NCBI GenBank assembly: GCA_030268105.1
Contig: BSDZ01000033.1
Location: forward strand, 372,001-436,000
Source of the DNA: Volvox africanus
Lineage: Eukaryota; Chlorophyta; Chlorophyceae; Chlamydomonadales; Volvocaceae
Direction of reading: 5' to 3'
Length of the DNA stretch: 64,000 bases
The stretch's first letter is position 1. Each line of letters starts with the position of its first letter. Shown piece after piece: positions 42,447 to 54,844 of this stretch. The position numbers were made by a program, and so were the translations under genes. The notes below the pieces were generated by a model, which had not been told where the DNA came from, ran no database searches, and saw nothing but the letters and a program-made list of their open reading frames with translations.

Positions 42447-44350
42447 GGTCGAGGGTTAAGCACTTCGATCGCCTCGGGTTACGACGTGAGGCTAGTGATC
42501 TTTTACACAAATTAATTATCCTGTCTAAAACCAATACAATTGCTGAACGATGTAGACGTTTCGAACAGTCGGCGAGGAATGTGGAAAGCTAAGTTCCTAA
42601 CCCTGTTGCTCTGTTTCATCTACGGTCTCTCATGAATTAAGAACGTATAACCCGTACGGACTTGCTAATGTGATAATATACAAAAACTCCTGAAAACTCC
42701 AACTGTGAAAGCGGCCCAGGGGTCGTGCGCCGTACATACGCCGCCAACTTTTTACACGGAACAGACCAGAGAAGGAGGCCCACAGACTGCAAAACTGAGT
42801 GGAATGCTCAAAGCCAAACATACGGGCAACAAAGGCAAACTATGCCTAACTTGGAGGATGTTTGCCAAAGTACATGACGTCGATCTAGAAGCTTGGGATG
42901 TTCAGACGAGAGGGGCTCAACTCAGACGCAGGTTCGACATATGCCGTTTCCAATCACATCTTACTTGGATTGCAGCATTCATGCCAGCACATAGTCCAAG
43001 ACGGGCAGATACGTGGCGACGGCGGCAGTGGCAGCTGACAGCCGTGTGTTTTTTCCCTTGCTGCGTGTCGGTGGGATCCTTCATGCTCGTACGTCTGCCT
43101 ACCGCTTGAGAGCCCTGGGTTTCCCCGGGCTGTCGTGGCGAGAGGGGGGCATGCCCGGGTTGAGGATACATATTTGCCAAGTGAAAAGAGAAGAGAACCT
43201 ATTACCTACACAAGTACGAACGTAATCTGACATATGAAGTAAAAAAGCGGAGATGCAATATGCTTGTGATGGGAAAATATGCGGAAATTGTTTGTAAAAG
43301 TTCCGTACAATTCAGCTATGGATAACGTGCCGCACCCGCCACAATCCACATGCCTTACCTGGTTCGGGACGAGCTGAGGTGCCGGAGGGGGCGGGCTGCC
43401 GTAACAATTAGGCCGGCGACGGTACGGCAGCTGGTTACGGGACTGACGACAGCGGTGACGTCGCTGCTGCAGTGCTATAGCCCGCCAGGACTTCTCAGAC
43501 ACAAATCGACTTCCGAGTTGACTTAACACATGTGGTTGGGTTGAGCGAGGGGGAGGAGAACAGGAAGGGCCACTGATGGTTTTCAGCTTTCGAGTGTGTG
43601 GTGTGATTCACCACCACCTGGTGGGGCTACCCATGATGATTGACAGGCCCGTATCCACGAGTCTTGAGTCCGGTGTCTTGATGTCATTCAAGTGCAGAGC
43701 TGCGACCCGATTCTAGACCGTAAGGAAGATCCCAAAATCAAAATCGCAGCAGCAGCAGCAGCAAGTGCTCAGGCGCTGAAGTGACGCTTGGCAGTGACTC
43801 GGGCCGCATCAGAACCTACCGGTCCTGACTGCGTAAAAGTAGGCTCCTTGCCTCCATGAGGGAACGGACGCATGTTTACATTTCACCAAAAAGTAGCTAT
43901 CAACGGACAAAATTCCTTTGAGGTAAATTTCTCTGTATAGAAGGTTTATTCCAAAACCGTGAGGTTATAGCCAAAGCGCGAGAAACGGTGTGAATGGCGT
44001 ATGCCAACCTCTCTTCCGTACACAACGACCTAACTGCTGGTTAGCACTGAACCCACCTATCCATCGCTGCTGTATTTGGCACGCTAAGGGTTCTTCTTAG
44101 GGTTTTCCTGGAATCCATTTCCGACCTAGCCATTCTAACCTAAGAAACGTGAGTGGAACTGCATGCCTGCAAAGCGTGTCGTGGTCAGGATTCGGTGTCC
44201 AGAGCGTGTCACTAAAGAGAGCGTCACCAGTTGGTGACACTAAGAGACCAGACATGGAACCATGAAAGCCAGATGCAATGAATTACACATGCCTGCCCCC
44301 GACCTGCCCAAATGATGCTAAATAAGAACAATAACGTGGTGTCAAAAGAG
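42447..44350. other. Spacer upstream of SRP68
   Basis: No supported gene. A minus frame at 43365-43500 (ALQQRRHRCRQSRNQ) ends at a consensus-like donor CAACCAG/GTAAGG, but no acceptor partner was found. Small palindromes occur at about 44206-44240. Confidence 0.4.
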
Positions 44351-44359
44351 CTAGACATT

Positions 44360-44560
44360 CAACCAGAGGCGGATGTTATATGGCCAGATACACACACCTA
44401 GGGCCTCGAAGCACTTCAACCCATAATCCACATACACTAGTGACACGCAAGACATCCCCGCCAAAGCCACTCACACATCTTGTAAAAGATGTCCTTCAAC
44501 CCATCAGTCATAAACAGCTGGAGACATGATGTCCCCGCCAAGGCACTAAGTCCATCCACC
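44360..44560 (+). repeat. Diverged direct repeat of about 100 bp
   Basis: The block CTTCAACCCAT...CCCCGCCAAAGCCACT (from about 44416) recurs as CTTCAACCCAT...CCCCGCCAAGGCACT (from about 44493). It is next to the decayed ORF below and may be part of the same element. Confidence 0.5.
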
Positions 44561-44809
44561 AGCAAGCCCAGCCTCCTCGTACATCTCATGACTTCTGTGC
44601 ACATATTTAAAAGACCTGCGTGAAGGGCTTTCCTTGTTAGTCAGCATCCTGCCTGTGTAGTGGTGGGTATGGACAATAGAAGCAGGGGGGATCTCACACT
44701 TACCTGCGGAATAGGTAGTGCTAACCCTGGGTTTCATTCTATATACATGTGAACAATTCCCTCACGCACACTAAATGATAGTTTTACGGAAAAGGGTGAG
44801 CTGGACCCC

Positions 44810-45740
44810 AAAAATACTTACTCATCATCCCCTCACTCCTTACCAGACCCAGATGCGAGCATCTGGGCCTCCTCCAAGCGATGGTAAACTGCGCGCATGT
44901 GCTCAAATGCCTGGAAGGCCAGTGCCCGATATTCACCCCCCAGCAGATGGTGATGGGGATTCGCCTGCCACCTAAACCTGTCATATAGGGTTTTGAGGCC
45001 TTGGTGCTGGTACACCTCTGGGTTTTAAGGCGATCACCCAGTGCCTTATCCTCAATTTGGCTGTATGCCAGCACCCGCTGAACCAGCGCCACATTCGTGT
45101 CCATGGGTGGTGCCACATCCACCGCATGGTTGGCCCCGCCATTGCTATTAGGCTCAGCTACACCGACTGTGCCACGTTCAGACCGGGGCTGGCGGCCTCA
45201 TTATCACCAGTCTCATTTTCCACGGGTTGCAACCCATCCCCCTTGGGCTCATCTTTAGCGGGATCTGACATGTCGACGTCACGACTGGCCTCAATGTCAC
45301 GGGTCTCACTGTCGCTGGTCTCGTTTTCTGCGGATTTCAACTCGCCCCCTTTGGTCTCACTTCCAGCGGTCCTTGTCATGGCAGGCCAAACTGTCACTGG
45401 TCTCATCAGTGTCCTCTTCCTGCAACCTGTTAGTTCCTGAGTGGAAGGCCATCTGGAGTCCAGCGTACAACTGGAAGCTTTCCCAACGAGCATGCAACCC
45501 ACGACAATGTATTAAGATAAGGTTTATGATGGTATTTTTTCTCTGCTGTCGAAGGTTTGGAGGCTGAAGTTCTGCCTTGCAGCGCTTGTGATCAATGGTC
45601 CCAGAAACCACGGGAGCCTCCGTTGTCCGGGCTGAGGTGGTGGGGGTGCTCATTCGTACTGCTGGTAGATAGCATGGGGCATCCTGGTCAGGCGACCAGA
45701 CGCGAGACGGAGAAAGGGGGATATGTGAAGATGATGCGTG
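44810..45740 (-). pseudogene. Decayed ORF with several frame breaks, possible mobile-element gag-like remnant
   Basis: On minus, coding-like pieces follow one another in shifting frames: ARWESFQLYAGLQMAFHSGT (about 45480), a Glu/Asp/Ser-rich stretch with two similar motifs (SAENETSDSETR and PVENETGDNEA), NVALVQRVLAYSQIEDKAL (about 45060), then YQHQGLKTLYDRFRWQ and AFEHMRAVYHRLEEAQML to a TGA at 44833. At least three frameshifts or stops interrupt it. The order and style suggest a gag-like protein, but no zinc knuckle or other diagnostic motif is visible. Confidence 0.4.
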
Positions 45741-46689
45741 CAATCTGAATCAAAACCAAGAACCAAACCCAACGCAGCAATGTGCCAAAAGGGATGGTCA
45801 GAAGGGGGAGGGGGGCAAAGATTGTGGGAAGGAAGGTTACCCCCTCCTCACCTCGCTGACCCAGTTTCTGTCGCCTCCCCGTTTCCCCGCGCAAGCGTTA
45901 GAGCCTCACCCTCATGAACTGCTGCCCCGAAGACTGGCCGCTACCGGTGGTGCGTCCCACCTCCCTCAGGCACATTGCTGGGGATGGTAAGCATGATGGA
46001 TTGCACGTGTGGTGTCCCTTATGAGGCGACGTAAGTTGTAAATCGCCAAACTGAGGTCCGTGCCCGATCTTCGCTCATGGTGCGGTTCAGGATGATGACA
46101 AAGGCGGGGACGTCGGGGATAAGGAGCAACCTGGTTGTGCGTGTCAGGTGAACGCATTGTGGGTCAAGGGCGGTTGTTTCTCGCCCGCACACCACAAGGC
46201 GCCAGCGTTATTCGTGCCTGCGGCAGATATGGAGCCGACAGCGGCGAATGTGCTTTCAAAGTCGGCTGGGGGGGACGTGAAGCGGCCATCTGTAGTGCTG
46301 CAGCCCGGCCAGCCCACCACCAACTAGCCCTATGCCGCCCAGCTCGCTACCGGCCAGCCCGAGTAAGAATTATTTCGCCATTCTAGCATATCTAGAATAC
46401 CTAGGGACAAGCACGGAAATCGACATAGCCGTACATGTATGGCTTCATGGTTTGTGTCCCGCATCGTGCTTTGCAGGGTCCTCATTGACCACCATCGTGG
46501 TGCCCCTTTCCATCTGGCGCCTTGCCGCAACTTTCGGACTTTCGGACGCGGGGATGGCTGTGGGGTGCATCACACTAAGCAACGCAGACGTGTCCACCCG
46601 CCGCAGCGCTTGCATCACCGGGCAGGCAAGGTATGTAGGTCCTGCATGCGCTACACGCTGCTGGTACGGCAGTTAGATTTGTGATGCGG

Positions 46690-46990
46690 TGGAGTCAAAG
46701 GGCACGACGGCCTGGTACGAGCCTTGAAATATAGAGCCGCCGGTTGCTGGGGCGCACCGCCACACCCTTGAAGCAATAGGCGGGGAGCTGATGGGGGCCA
46801 CCGGTCCGGCAGTACGGCTGCAGCGGGGGGGCATCGGTGGCTGGTGACAGGTAGGCCTTGCGGGGGATGACAAATTCCGTACATCGGCGCACCACGATGC
46901 CCTAATGGCCTCCACTACCGATAAGCTGCCTTTCCTGCAGCAATTCACGTAGCTGTCTGCATAGGGTCACCTCGATTGTGCCTTGGAAGG
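46690..46990 (-). pseudogene. Interrupted ORF, unrecognised
   Basis: Minus-strand frame reads EVTLCRQLRELLQERQLIGS, then a stop, then GIVVRRCTEFVIPRKAYLSP and LPAYCFKGVAVRPSNRRLYI in the same frame before TGA. This looks like one gene interrupted by an in-frame stop. It lies between other degraded material and may be part of the same element as 44.8-45.7 kb. Confidence 0.35.
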
Positions 46991-46999
46991 AGGCCACCA

Positions 47000-48072
47000 G
47001 CTTACGAACCAGGGATAGGAATGAGGAGCAGAACCTGATCCTGGTCTTGGTCGAGCTCACAGACAGGCAACGCGCAGCCATCTTCCGAACCCCTACCCGG
47101 ACTCTACCACCCCGTCCGACACTTTCAGAGCAAGGGCAAGAAAGGAACCGTGCGGTACGGGATGGAATCCCTCACCAGCGACCCACGAACCTAGGCGAAG
47201 CCCGGCTGTGTGTTTGGGGACCGGGGGGATTTGTGACAAAGTTTAGCGCGTCGCATATATTTCAGTGTGCAGGCATGCTGCTTACACCTGTTGTCTATGA
47301 GAAAGCTGTGTAAAAATGTCCTGCCTGTACGCGAACTCAATTGAAAGTCTACGCTGCTGGTTGGCGCCTGTGCCCTCTGATGTTGTGCGTTCACGACTTG
47401 CTTCTTCTGGCACACGCATTGCAATATTGGGGCCATCCACAAAGCTGGAAGCATACAAGCATGCTGATGTTGCCAACTGGGTGACAGGGGCTGGAAGGAG
47501 GTGCAATAAGGCAGGCGTACAGGGCGGTACGAGTGGATGACATGCTCGTTAGCACATAGGACACATGAAGTGCCTATGCATACCGCATAAAGCAAGATGT
47601 GTGGTGGTGGAAGGGTTATAGCAGTTCTGTTGATTCTGCGTTTGAAGTCGTCCCATGGCTAATTGCTTACGTCCTTACGACATTGTGTACGATAACTACA
47701 AGGAAACATAACCCTACCCAAGCTTCGTTCAAGACGGTTACCTAGCTTGGGTAGGACCTAACCCTCTGCTTATCAGCTCTCTTTCTCTAGCTATGGCATG
47801 GTCGGACTCTTTTACATGCAATCTGTGTGATTATCTTAAAATCAATTTCTCAAGCTTGCGGTCCTTTGAGCATCTTTGCTCGTCCTGTCCTTACGAGTTC
47901 AAACGAGTTTGTAATCGGTCAATCTTGATACGATACACGTATAGCGCCATAATGAGCGTCACATGAAGCAAATACTTCATGTTAAGAAATTACGGAAATT
48001 TATGATGTGGACGTTTAGTATTGATATGGCGTCGAAAATGCTTCAGTCGCGATTTGATTAATTTTGAGCAAG
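47000..48072. other. Spacer upstream of the type I membrane protein gene
   Basis: A plus frame at 47316-47540 (YANSIESLRCWLAPVPSD) has coding-like composition but no partner. An imperfect inverted block around 47708-47755 (CCCAAGCTTCG / CTAGCTTGGG) is visible. No clear promoter element. Confidence 0.4.
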
Positions 48073-51000
48073 ATGGATATTGAAATAGATTTTAAAATAG
48101 CTATCTTGAGTTTATTTATCCTTTGTGGTTTGCGGGCTGTCCTAGCTGATGCGCCTGGCTCGTCGAACGGAAACATTTGCAAGGAGGAAAATGACACGTG
48201 CGCATGGTTGGATCCATCAAGTGACTACAATGATAACTTAGTGGGTCAACAGTTGTCTTCGAGCAAGGCGACTACATTGCCGCCCACTGCCGTAACCCTG
48301 TCAAGCTCTGCCTCAACGATGACGACTCCCGGTAACGACTTAATCGATAATGATCGAATGGTCTCGGTTGCTAGCTCCGCAGCCACCGACATAATTAGCG
48401 TACCGACTGAGACAGCGGAGACCAGCGGAAATGGTCCCAAACGCATAGCGTCTGCCATGGCGGAGGCGTTGGCGGTAGATACAGTGGCGGTGGAAGTGGA
48501 GTCGGCAGCTCCGCAGGCGATGGCAGCGGCGGTGAAGCAGATGGCCGGGGAACCGGTAGCGGCAGCGGTGGCGGTGGACACGCCTTCAGCATTGGAAGTG
48601 ATGGCGTCTGAGCCGACAGCGGGGGACTCGAATGAGGCGGGACAAGAGGCAACGGAGGAGCCGATTACATCATCAGCGGATTTGGCTTTAGAGGAGCTCC
48701 GTTCTCTGATGAAACAAGCACATATGGCGTTGTCGCGGCTGGAGACTGAGGTAATCCGCCATGAGCGCCGAATTGCTAGACTGGCCGTCGCCGCAACGGC
48801 ACCAAAGGCGTCGTTGGCGGGGAGTTCTGCGGCCGCCCTAGAACCTGCCGTGGAGGCAGCGACGGCAGCAGTGTTTCGGAGCCTTGGTATGGACAGCAGT
48901 AGCACGTCTATTGCAGCACGTCAGGCGCTGCGTGAGGTGCTGGAGCAGGTACTGCGGGGCCCGCCTATGGCGCTGGGACAGATGGACGTGGGCTTCGGAG
49001 CCGCCAGTGACAGATCGGTCAACCATACCGCCGCTGCATCTGCCGGCGTGGCGCAGGAAGACTGGTTCGGCCGCCACTTCGCAGTGCGTGCTGCAGCACA
49101 GCTATTGTCACTGCCACCATCGCCGCAAGGGGTCCCTGAGGCAGAGGCAGCGGTGTTGTCAGAGCCGTCGATAGCGGCACCTGCCACCATCACATGCGCA
49201 TTTACATACGAACTGCCGCATCCTAACGCCGCTGCTTCTGGTGGCGGTGCGCTGCAGTACATTGCTGCTGGGGATGCGGCGGGTGTGCTGTACATTCTGA
49301 GTCCCGTTGACGGCAGCGTAATGGCGGTGCTGTCCAGCGGCACTGACTCAGCCGTCACCGCATGCTCGGCCTTTTACGTACGTAGGTACGAATCCACTGT
49401 CGTAACGGGGCATGCCGGCGGCCAGACGTGCAGCTTTGCGGTCGTACTGAAGGAGGGCGACGAGGATGATGCAGGTGAAAACGCCAGGGCTGACACGCAC
49501 TCAAAGCAACAGCAGCGTCATCACAATAGCCGGGCAATGCGGACGGGCAAGTACGTCGTACAGTCGTTGCGGCTTCGTCATGTGGTGGAATCCATGCCAG
49601 GGGGGTCCTTGCCCTGGGCGGCAGTGGAGGAGACGGCCATGTTTGCTGGGGGATCTCCGGCGAAGAAGATGATGGAGTCGGCAGCAGAGACTGGCGGAGA
49701 GCAAGCCGCAGATGTAATGGGTGAAGCGACCGAGTCGCAGTACACGGGTCCACCGGCACCAATCATGCACATTTTGCCGTACAGGTTGGTTCTGGGGATT
49801 TTGTACAGTCATGCATGTGTATGGCTCTACACTTAACCGCGTAAAAATATAAGGTCCTTGATGACGATGATAATGATGATCTGGAATCAACTTGGTGATT
49901 ATTTCCTGTGTGCGCCTCACAAGCCGGTTCCTGCCCCTCGGGCGGTGCATTGAGGAAGCCCACGACATGTCCACAGCGACATCCATCTCCCTGCTTGCGT
50001 GCTCCTATTAACGCGTCTCACTGTTGCTCGTTTCCTCACTCGTCCATGGCCTTCAGGCCTTGACCATAGCTCCTGCCCCCGACTCATTCAGCCACGTTCC
50101 CTGTAGAAACCTCCCCCTGGACCCCGGCCCACACGTCGGTCGGATCGTACCCTTACCAACGACCTAGCTTGTGCATTTACACGAAGGTTGGCGTTGGGAC
50201 GCCACAAGGAATCAGTAGCTCAAGTTTTAAGATACGTGGCGGTTCCTGACCGGTTCGACCGCCCCCCCCTTGCCAGGTTGGGCAACAAGGTGTCAGGACG
50301 TCGCCACGTGGCCGTTTTGGACCGAGCTGGAAATTTGAGGCTGGAGAGGGATAACGGCACACTGCGTTTCTGGACTCGAACCAATAGAACTCAACTGGCG
50401 GCAAGATTAGGTACGCACCCCGCGGGGACCCGAAGACATTCACTCGGTGACGCTGCCGCATTGAGGTAGAAGATCCGGAAGGTCCGGGGTGTCGGGCGTG
50501 TGGGTTTCAATTAACAATAGCTGCACGGCGCAGCAACTCTGGCCGATCAATCTGCTTATCCCAACCCGCCCCACGTCTTTGTCTTCGTCTTCGTCCCCCA
50601 ACACCGTGTCTGGTCGTGACATGCTCCCGGCTGTCCGCTCCTCGACTGCATGTGGTCCATTTCCCGAGCAGCGTTGGTATTTAACTTGACCTGTCGTACG
50701 TGTGGTTTCGGTTTTCCCTTTTCCCTCTACCCCGTCAGTGGGTACTCACGTGGTGATGTTATCTGCCTACCACGCCACCCTCATGAATACATTGCAGCCT
50801 CGGCCGCCACGAGCCTACACGGTCAGTAACGGTTGCCATATCCGCGGGCCCTCAACCCCTGGCTGGCGTTTGCGAAGTAGCCCGTGGTGTAATGGTCAGC
50901 GCCCGTCTCCACGTTTCTTGCACTTAATGTTATCGCAATCCATTTACGCATGTCCTCTCAGCGGCCGCGAGCCGGCAGCGGAAGGCTCTCTTATGTTGAT

Positions 51001-53563
51001 TTACTTCAGTTTGCTGGAAGCCCTTAAAGAAAGGTTACAATCCCTGCATGCGCCAGCAACGGACTCCCTCAATCGGCACGGCAATGCTAGGCATGGGCGT
51101 GGTAATGAGGGCATCGTGATTAGGAATACGTGTGGCTGACTCACAAACGCCAACTGCTCGGTGCGCTGTGCCATCGCCCGCCCTCACACCTGACTCAGTC
51201 CCACGACGTGCTCCACTGCGCAGTGCCACCACTTGAACGGCTCCCGGCTGCTAGCCGCCTCGTTCGACAGCCACCGCTCGTTCCGAGGCTATGGCATCAA
51301 TGGGCGGGGAGAGTTACTGTCAATGGTGACACCGCACGAGGGAGGGCTGGCTACGTGCAAGGTGGGCCTTGTACGGAGGGGCTAAGGGCCTGTGAGTTAG
51401 GAGACGGGGCCCGACCCATGGAATGGCCGACCTAAGAGGGGATGCGAAGAGGACGGAGCTCAGCGGGGCAGGCCTAGTCGCTGATTAGTTTGACGACTGG
51501 TGAGATGAACTTAGCAGGGGCAGACGGACCAGGTTTGGACCTGGGGTTCCTTCCACATAGGCATGAGGCATCTCGAGTAAAGACACTGTATTGAGAGGGA
51601 ATTAAGAGGCCACCGCAAACTGGCATGAAGGCGTACCAAGCGGGATTCCCGCTATCCTTGCATCCTTGACCCAGATTCTATACAGCCGTGTTTTGATGCC
51701 TGCAGCTTCATCATGTCTTTCCACGTCCATGTTGTACGGCAGGTCCACCGCGCTTCTCAGCTGCCGTGGTTGGACGCTGGCTGGCTATCTAATCCATCAA
51801 ACATCCATTCATTATTGCTTACACCGTTGCGTGGCTACTTGCTGCTGACCCATGGGTCACAGCGCGTGCTCTTCAATGTGACCGGGGTTGTACGCACGGC
51901 CATCCCCATCGTTACCTCCGCTTCCGATGAGTTCATAGGTCAGGATGGGAATTCCCGTGCGTATGCATACAGAATTTGTGTCGCGTCGCGTCGCGTGAAT
52001 GTCGTGTTGTGTCCTGTCAGTAGACTGAAGCGCGGGAAGCGCGGGAAGAGCTTGCGAGTTTGAGATGGCTGCTATGCAATGTCATTAACAGCCTGCACAT
52101 TGGGGGTCCGAAGGGGCCCTACCTTCGCAAGCAGTTCAGTAGGGCGCACAAATGGAGGGGAGGGATATTCGCTTACCCCTCTCCCCCACAGTTGTCCACT
52201 TTCCGCTCAAGATATGCACACCCTTATGCCGGTCTGCTCATCCACCATCGCAGCGGATGTCGCCAACACCGTCGCACCGCGGCCGGATAGCACCGCCTGC
52301 GCCCGGACCACACGGCCCTCCGGACCCACCGGGGATGGCCTCATTGGCGGCGTGCTGCCAACGCCTCCCGTAGTGGCCGTCGGGACCGGAAGCCAAGTGG
52401 TCTTACTGGCATTGCCATCCACACCCACGCCATCAACTGCGCTTGGCGTCTTTGCCGCTGCCAATGATGACACTAGCTATGTCATGCAGGAGGAGGAGGC
52501 GCAACACCCGCCGCCCACCTCTGGCCTGAGTGAGCTTGTTGGAGCTGGTGGCGCTTCCAGCAGCAGCGGAGCGCCCCTGTTGGTTCTGCTCGATATCCGG
52601 ATGCCCCAACCCCCCATATCAGCTGGGGCCAGTAAGATCTGGTCCCAGCCCATGTTCCTGGGTGAGAAGGGGTTACGTATGGTAGGGTAGGGGTTAGGGG
52701 GTCAAAGGTCGACATAGCCGCTCAACCCTCCCACCGCGCTCTGTACTGATGTCGTACAAAGCTACACGCGGTAGTTCATCCATAGACAGACACACGCCTT
52801 CTTTGTCGCCAGCGTACCACACGCTCGCCAAGATGTGCGCATCACCAAGTTTACACAAGAGCCGTTCCACGCACGGTTTCAACTTTTCAACGGTCCAGGG
52901 CCCCCTCCTTCCAGCTATTTGCGCTTACATTCAACATACATGCCGCCGTTGCCTGTTGCCCTCCCTTCGTGTCCTACACGTTCCGCCGTTCGCTTCAGTT
53001 GCAATGCTGCTGGTGGGACTGTACCAGTTTTGGCGCATGTCCAATAGGAGAAATCAGCGAAGGTCCATGCCATCGGCAAGCCGGGTTACCCGCAATCGGC
53101 GGATGTACGGGGCAGGGTATGGTGGGAGCGCATACGGCGACACAGCTGCTGCGTACATGTACGGCGAAAACGCGGTGAGTTTCTGGATGTCTCTGGATGA
53201 GAGAGATGAACGAAAATTTATTTTTGGTTATTTATGCATCAACCCCATGGGCCCATGAAGGCCTCTGGTCACAAACCTGCCTAGCAAGAAGAGGTACCAG
53301 GTGCACAGTCAGGGTTTTTATGATGCCCAACATGCCAACGGTTTTGAAGTTTCTCTGCATGGCGCAGTTCGCAGTGCACTACGCCCGTTGAATTAGTATA
53401 TCCGTCATCATAAGGGGCGTCCATGGCGTTCCGCAATATGGCCTCGTTATGTCGTGTTGCCACTCTACTGCAGGTGCCACCCCAGTCCCGTAGCGAGCTC
53501 CGGCGGGTCCGATTTGACAGATCCATGAGTCGCACCGTCACCTACGAGGACGAGGACTACTGA
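48073..53563 (+). CDS. Type I membrane protein with lumenal propeller-like region, eight exons
   Basis: Exons 48073-49784, 50277-50410, 50739-50821, 51224-51325, 51761-51938, 52212-52661, 52999-53174, 53474-53563 join in phase: 974 residues. It has a signal peptide (IAILSLFILCGLRAVLA, cut before DAPG), a Ser/Thr/Ala-rich linker to about 200, a coiled coil (LALEELRSLMKQAHMALSRL, about 200-245), then blade-like repeats such as YIAAGDAAGVLYILSPVDGS and HVAVLDRAGNLRLERDNGTL and GYLLLTHGSQRVLFNV. One membrane span (MFLVAMLLVGLYQFW, about 885-900) is followed by a basic then acidic tail ending YEDEDY. Layout resembles plant FG-GAP-type single-pass secretory-pathway proteins such as Arabidopsis NERD1; this match is from memory and tentative. 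The long linker and coiled coil look extra. ATG 48073 is chosen because it gives the signal peptide. A TGTAA occurs near 54059. Confidence 0.68.
50884..50920 (+). other. tRNA 5'-half-like fragment
   Basis: AGCCCGTGGTGTAATGGTCA resembles the acceptor/D-arm part and A box of eukaryotic tRNAs. No anticodon stem or T-arm follows at the right spacing; a weak B-box-like GGTTACAATCCC lies about 140 bases later. It could be a SINE-type or truncated tRNA relic, or chance. It lies in an intron of the type I membrane protein gene. Confidence 0.25.
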
Positions 53564-54840
53564 GAACGGGGGAAACCCTTTGCTTCGCATCCCGGACGTA
53601 GGACAGTATGCGACATGCGCCTGGGAGGAAGTGCGCATTCACCAACACGGCTTTACATGGACTGCGCTGGCTGGTGATTGTTCCCCTCATCACAGCCCAG
53701 CGAGAGCCTTAGCCAGGTTAGGACCACCACGGAGAACTCCCCTTCATCTGCACTCAATATGGCGCCCATCCTTCATGTGGACAGACAGGGAACCTGCTGG
53801 AAAATTTATCAAATTTAACCCTAGAAGTAAATAACATATGTGGTCCAGATTTGGTTGCAGTTTCAGATGCGGCACTTCAGAGTGGGTTAAGTGCTTCTGC
53901 AGGACTGGAAGTCCGCAGCTTATCCCGCCCGCGCCTAGGACTGATAAGAAATGCAGCTGAGGTTGAGGGGTTTGAGGGGTAAGTGGGTATGGCTGACACA
54001 CCACACAACGCTTGATATGTCAGCAGTTTTGCATGATTCTGGAGAAATCCAGGTGTTGTGTTGTAAGTGGCGAAATCATCATCTCATACCTTTTTGGTAA
54101 ACACACAAACATCGTGAAAGCCATTTCCGATTCGCTCACGGTGGGACTAGCCTCCAAGAGGAGGTCCTCGTGCTACTGACGACTCGTGCAAAGTTATTTA
54201 TTGGCAGCGCCTTTTCATCCGCGATTTCAACCTGGTCGGTTTAGACGCAGCCGGTATATTAGCACGCAGTTATTACTGCCAGTTTCTCTCATGCCATCTT
54301 CACGTTCACTACATGATGATCCTTGACGTGCTCAAACAGTAATTCTCAACACCAAATTGAAAATCGTTAAAACAGCATCAGTAGCTGGTAGGTTTTGTGC
54401 CCGAAGCATAGGTCCAAATGAATTTCCGTGCACAACACCTGCTAAAACCAAACATACTTCCACGTGCCGTGATTGTGCAACGTGTCCAGCATGCGTTCCA
54501 CCGTTCCTAGAATGTCTTGGAGGGGCCCAGACTTGAATGTCGCTCGTGGTGCCCAAGACCCCGCTGTGCTGCCAGTTCCGCAGACAACCGCCCATCCGTT
54601 TGTTCCATTTGCGGCAACCTCAGTCGGTACCGCTTGACGTGAGGAACAAGGGCGTCTGCCATCATCTCTGTGCCAGGGTCAAGATGATGTCAATGACGTG
54701 ATGAAACTTTCCATCCCTGTACCAAAATTGCCTATCTCACACGATATGAGACAGAGGAATGTTGAGTGTAGTGTAGTATCCTGGGGTTATCTACGGGTAG
54801 TGTCCAGGATGAAGCATGTATGATTATCTTCAGATTGGGC
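53564..54840. other. 3' flank and degraded sequence
   Basis: Probably the 3' UTR of the preceding gene (TGTAA near 54059) followed by degraded material leading into the gypsy remnant. A minus frame at 54332-54595 is unrecognised and probably not coding. Confidence 0.4.
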
Positions 54841-54844
54841 CTTT

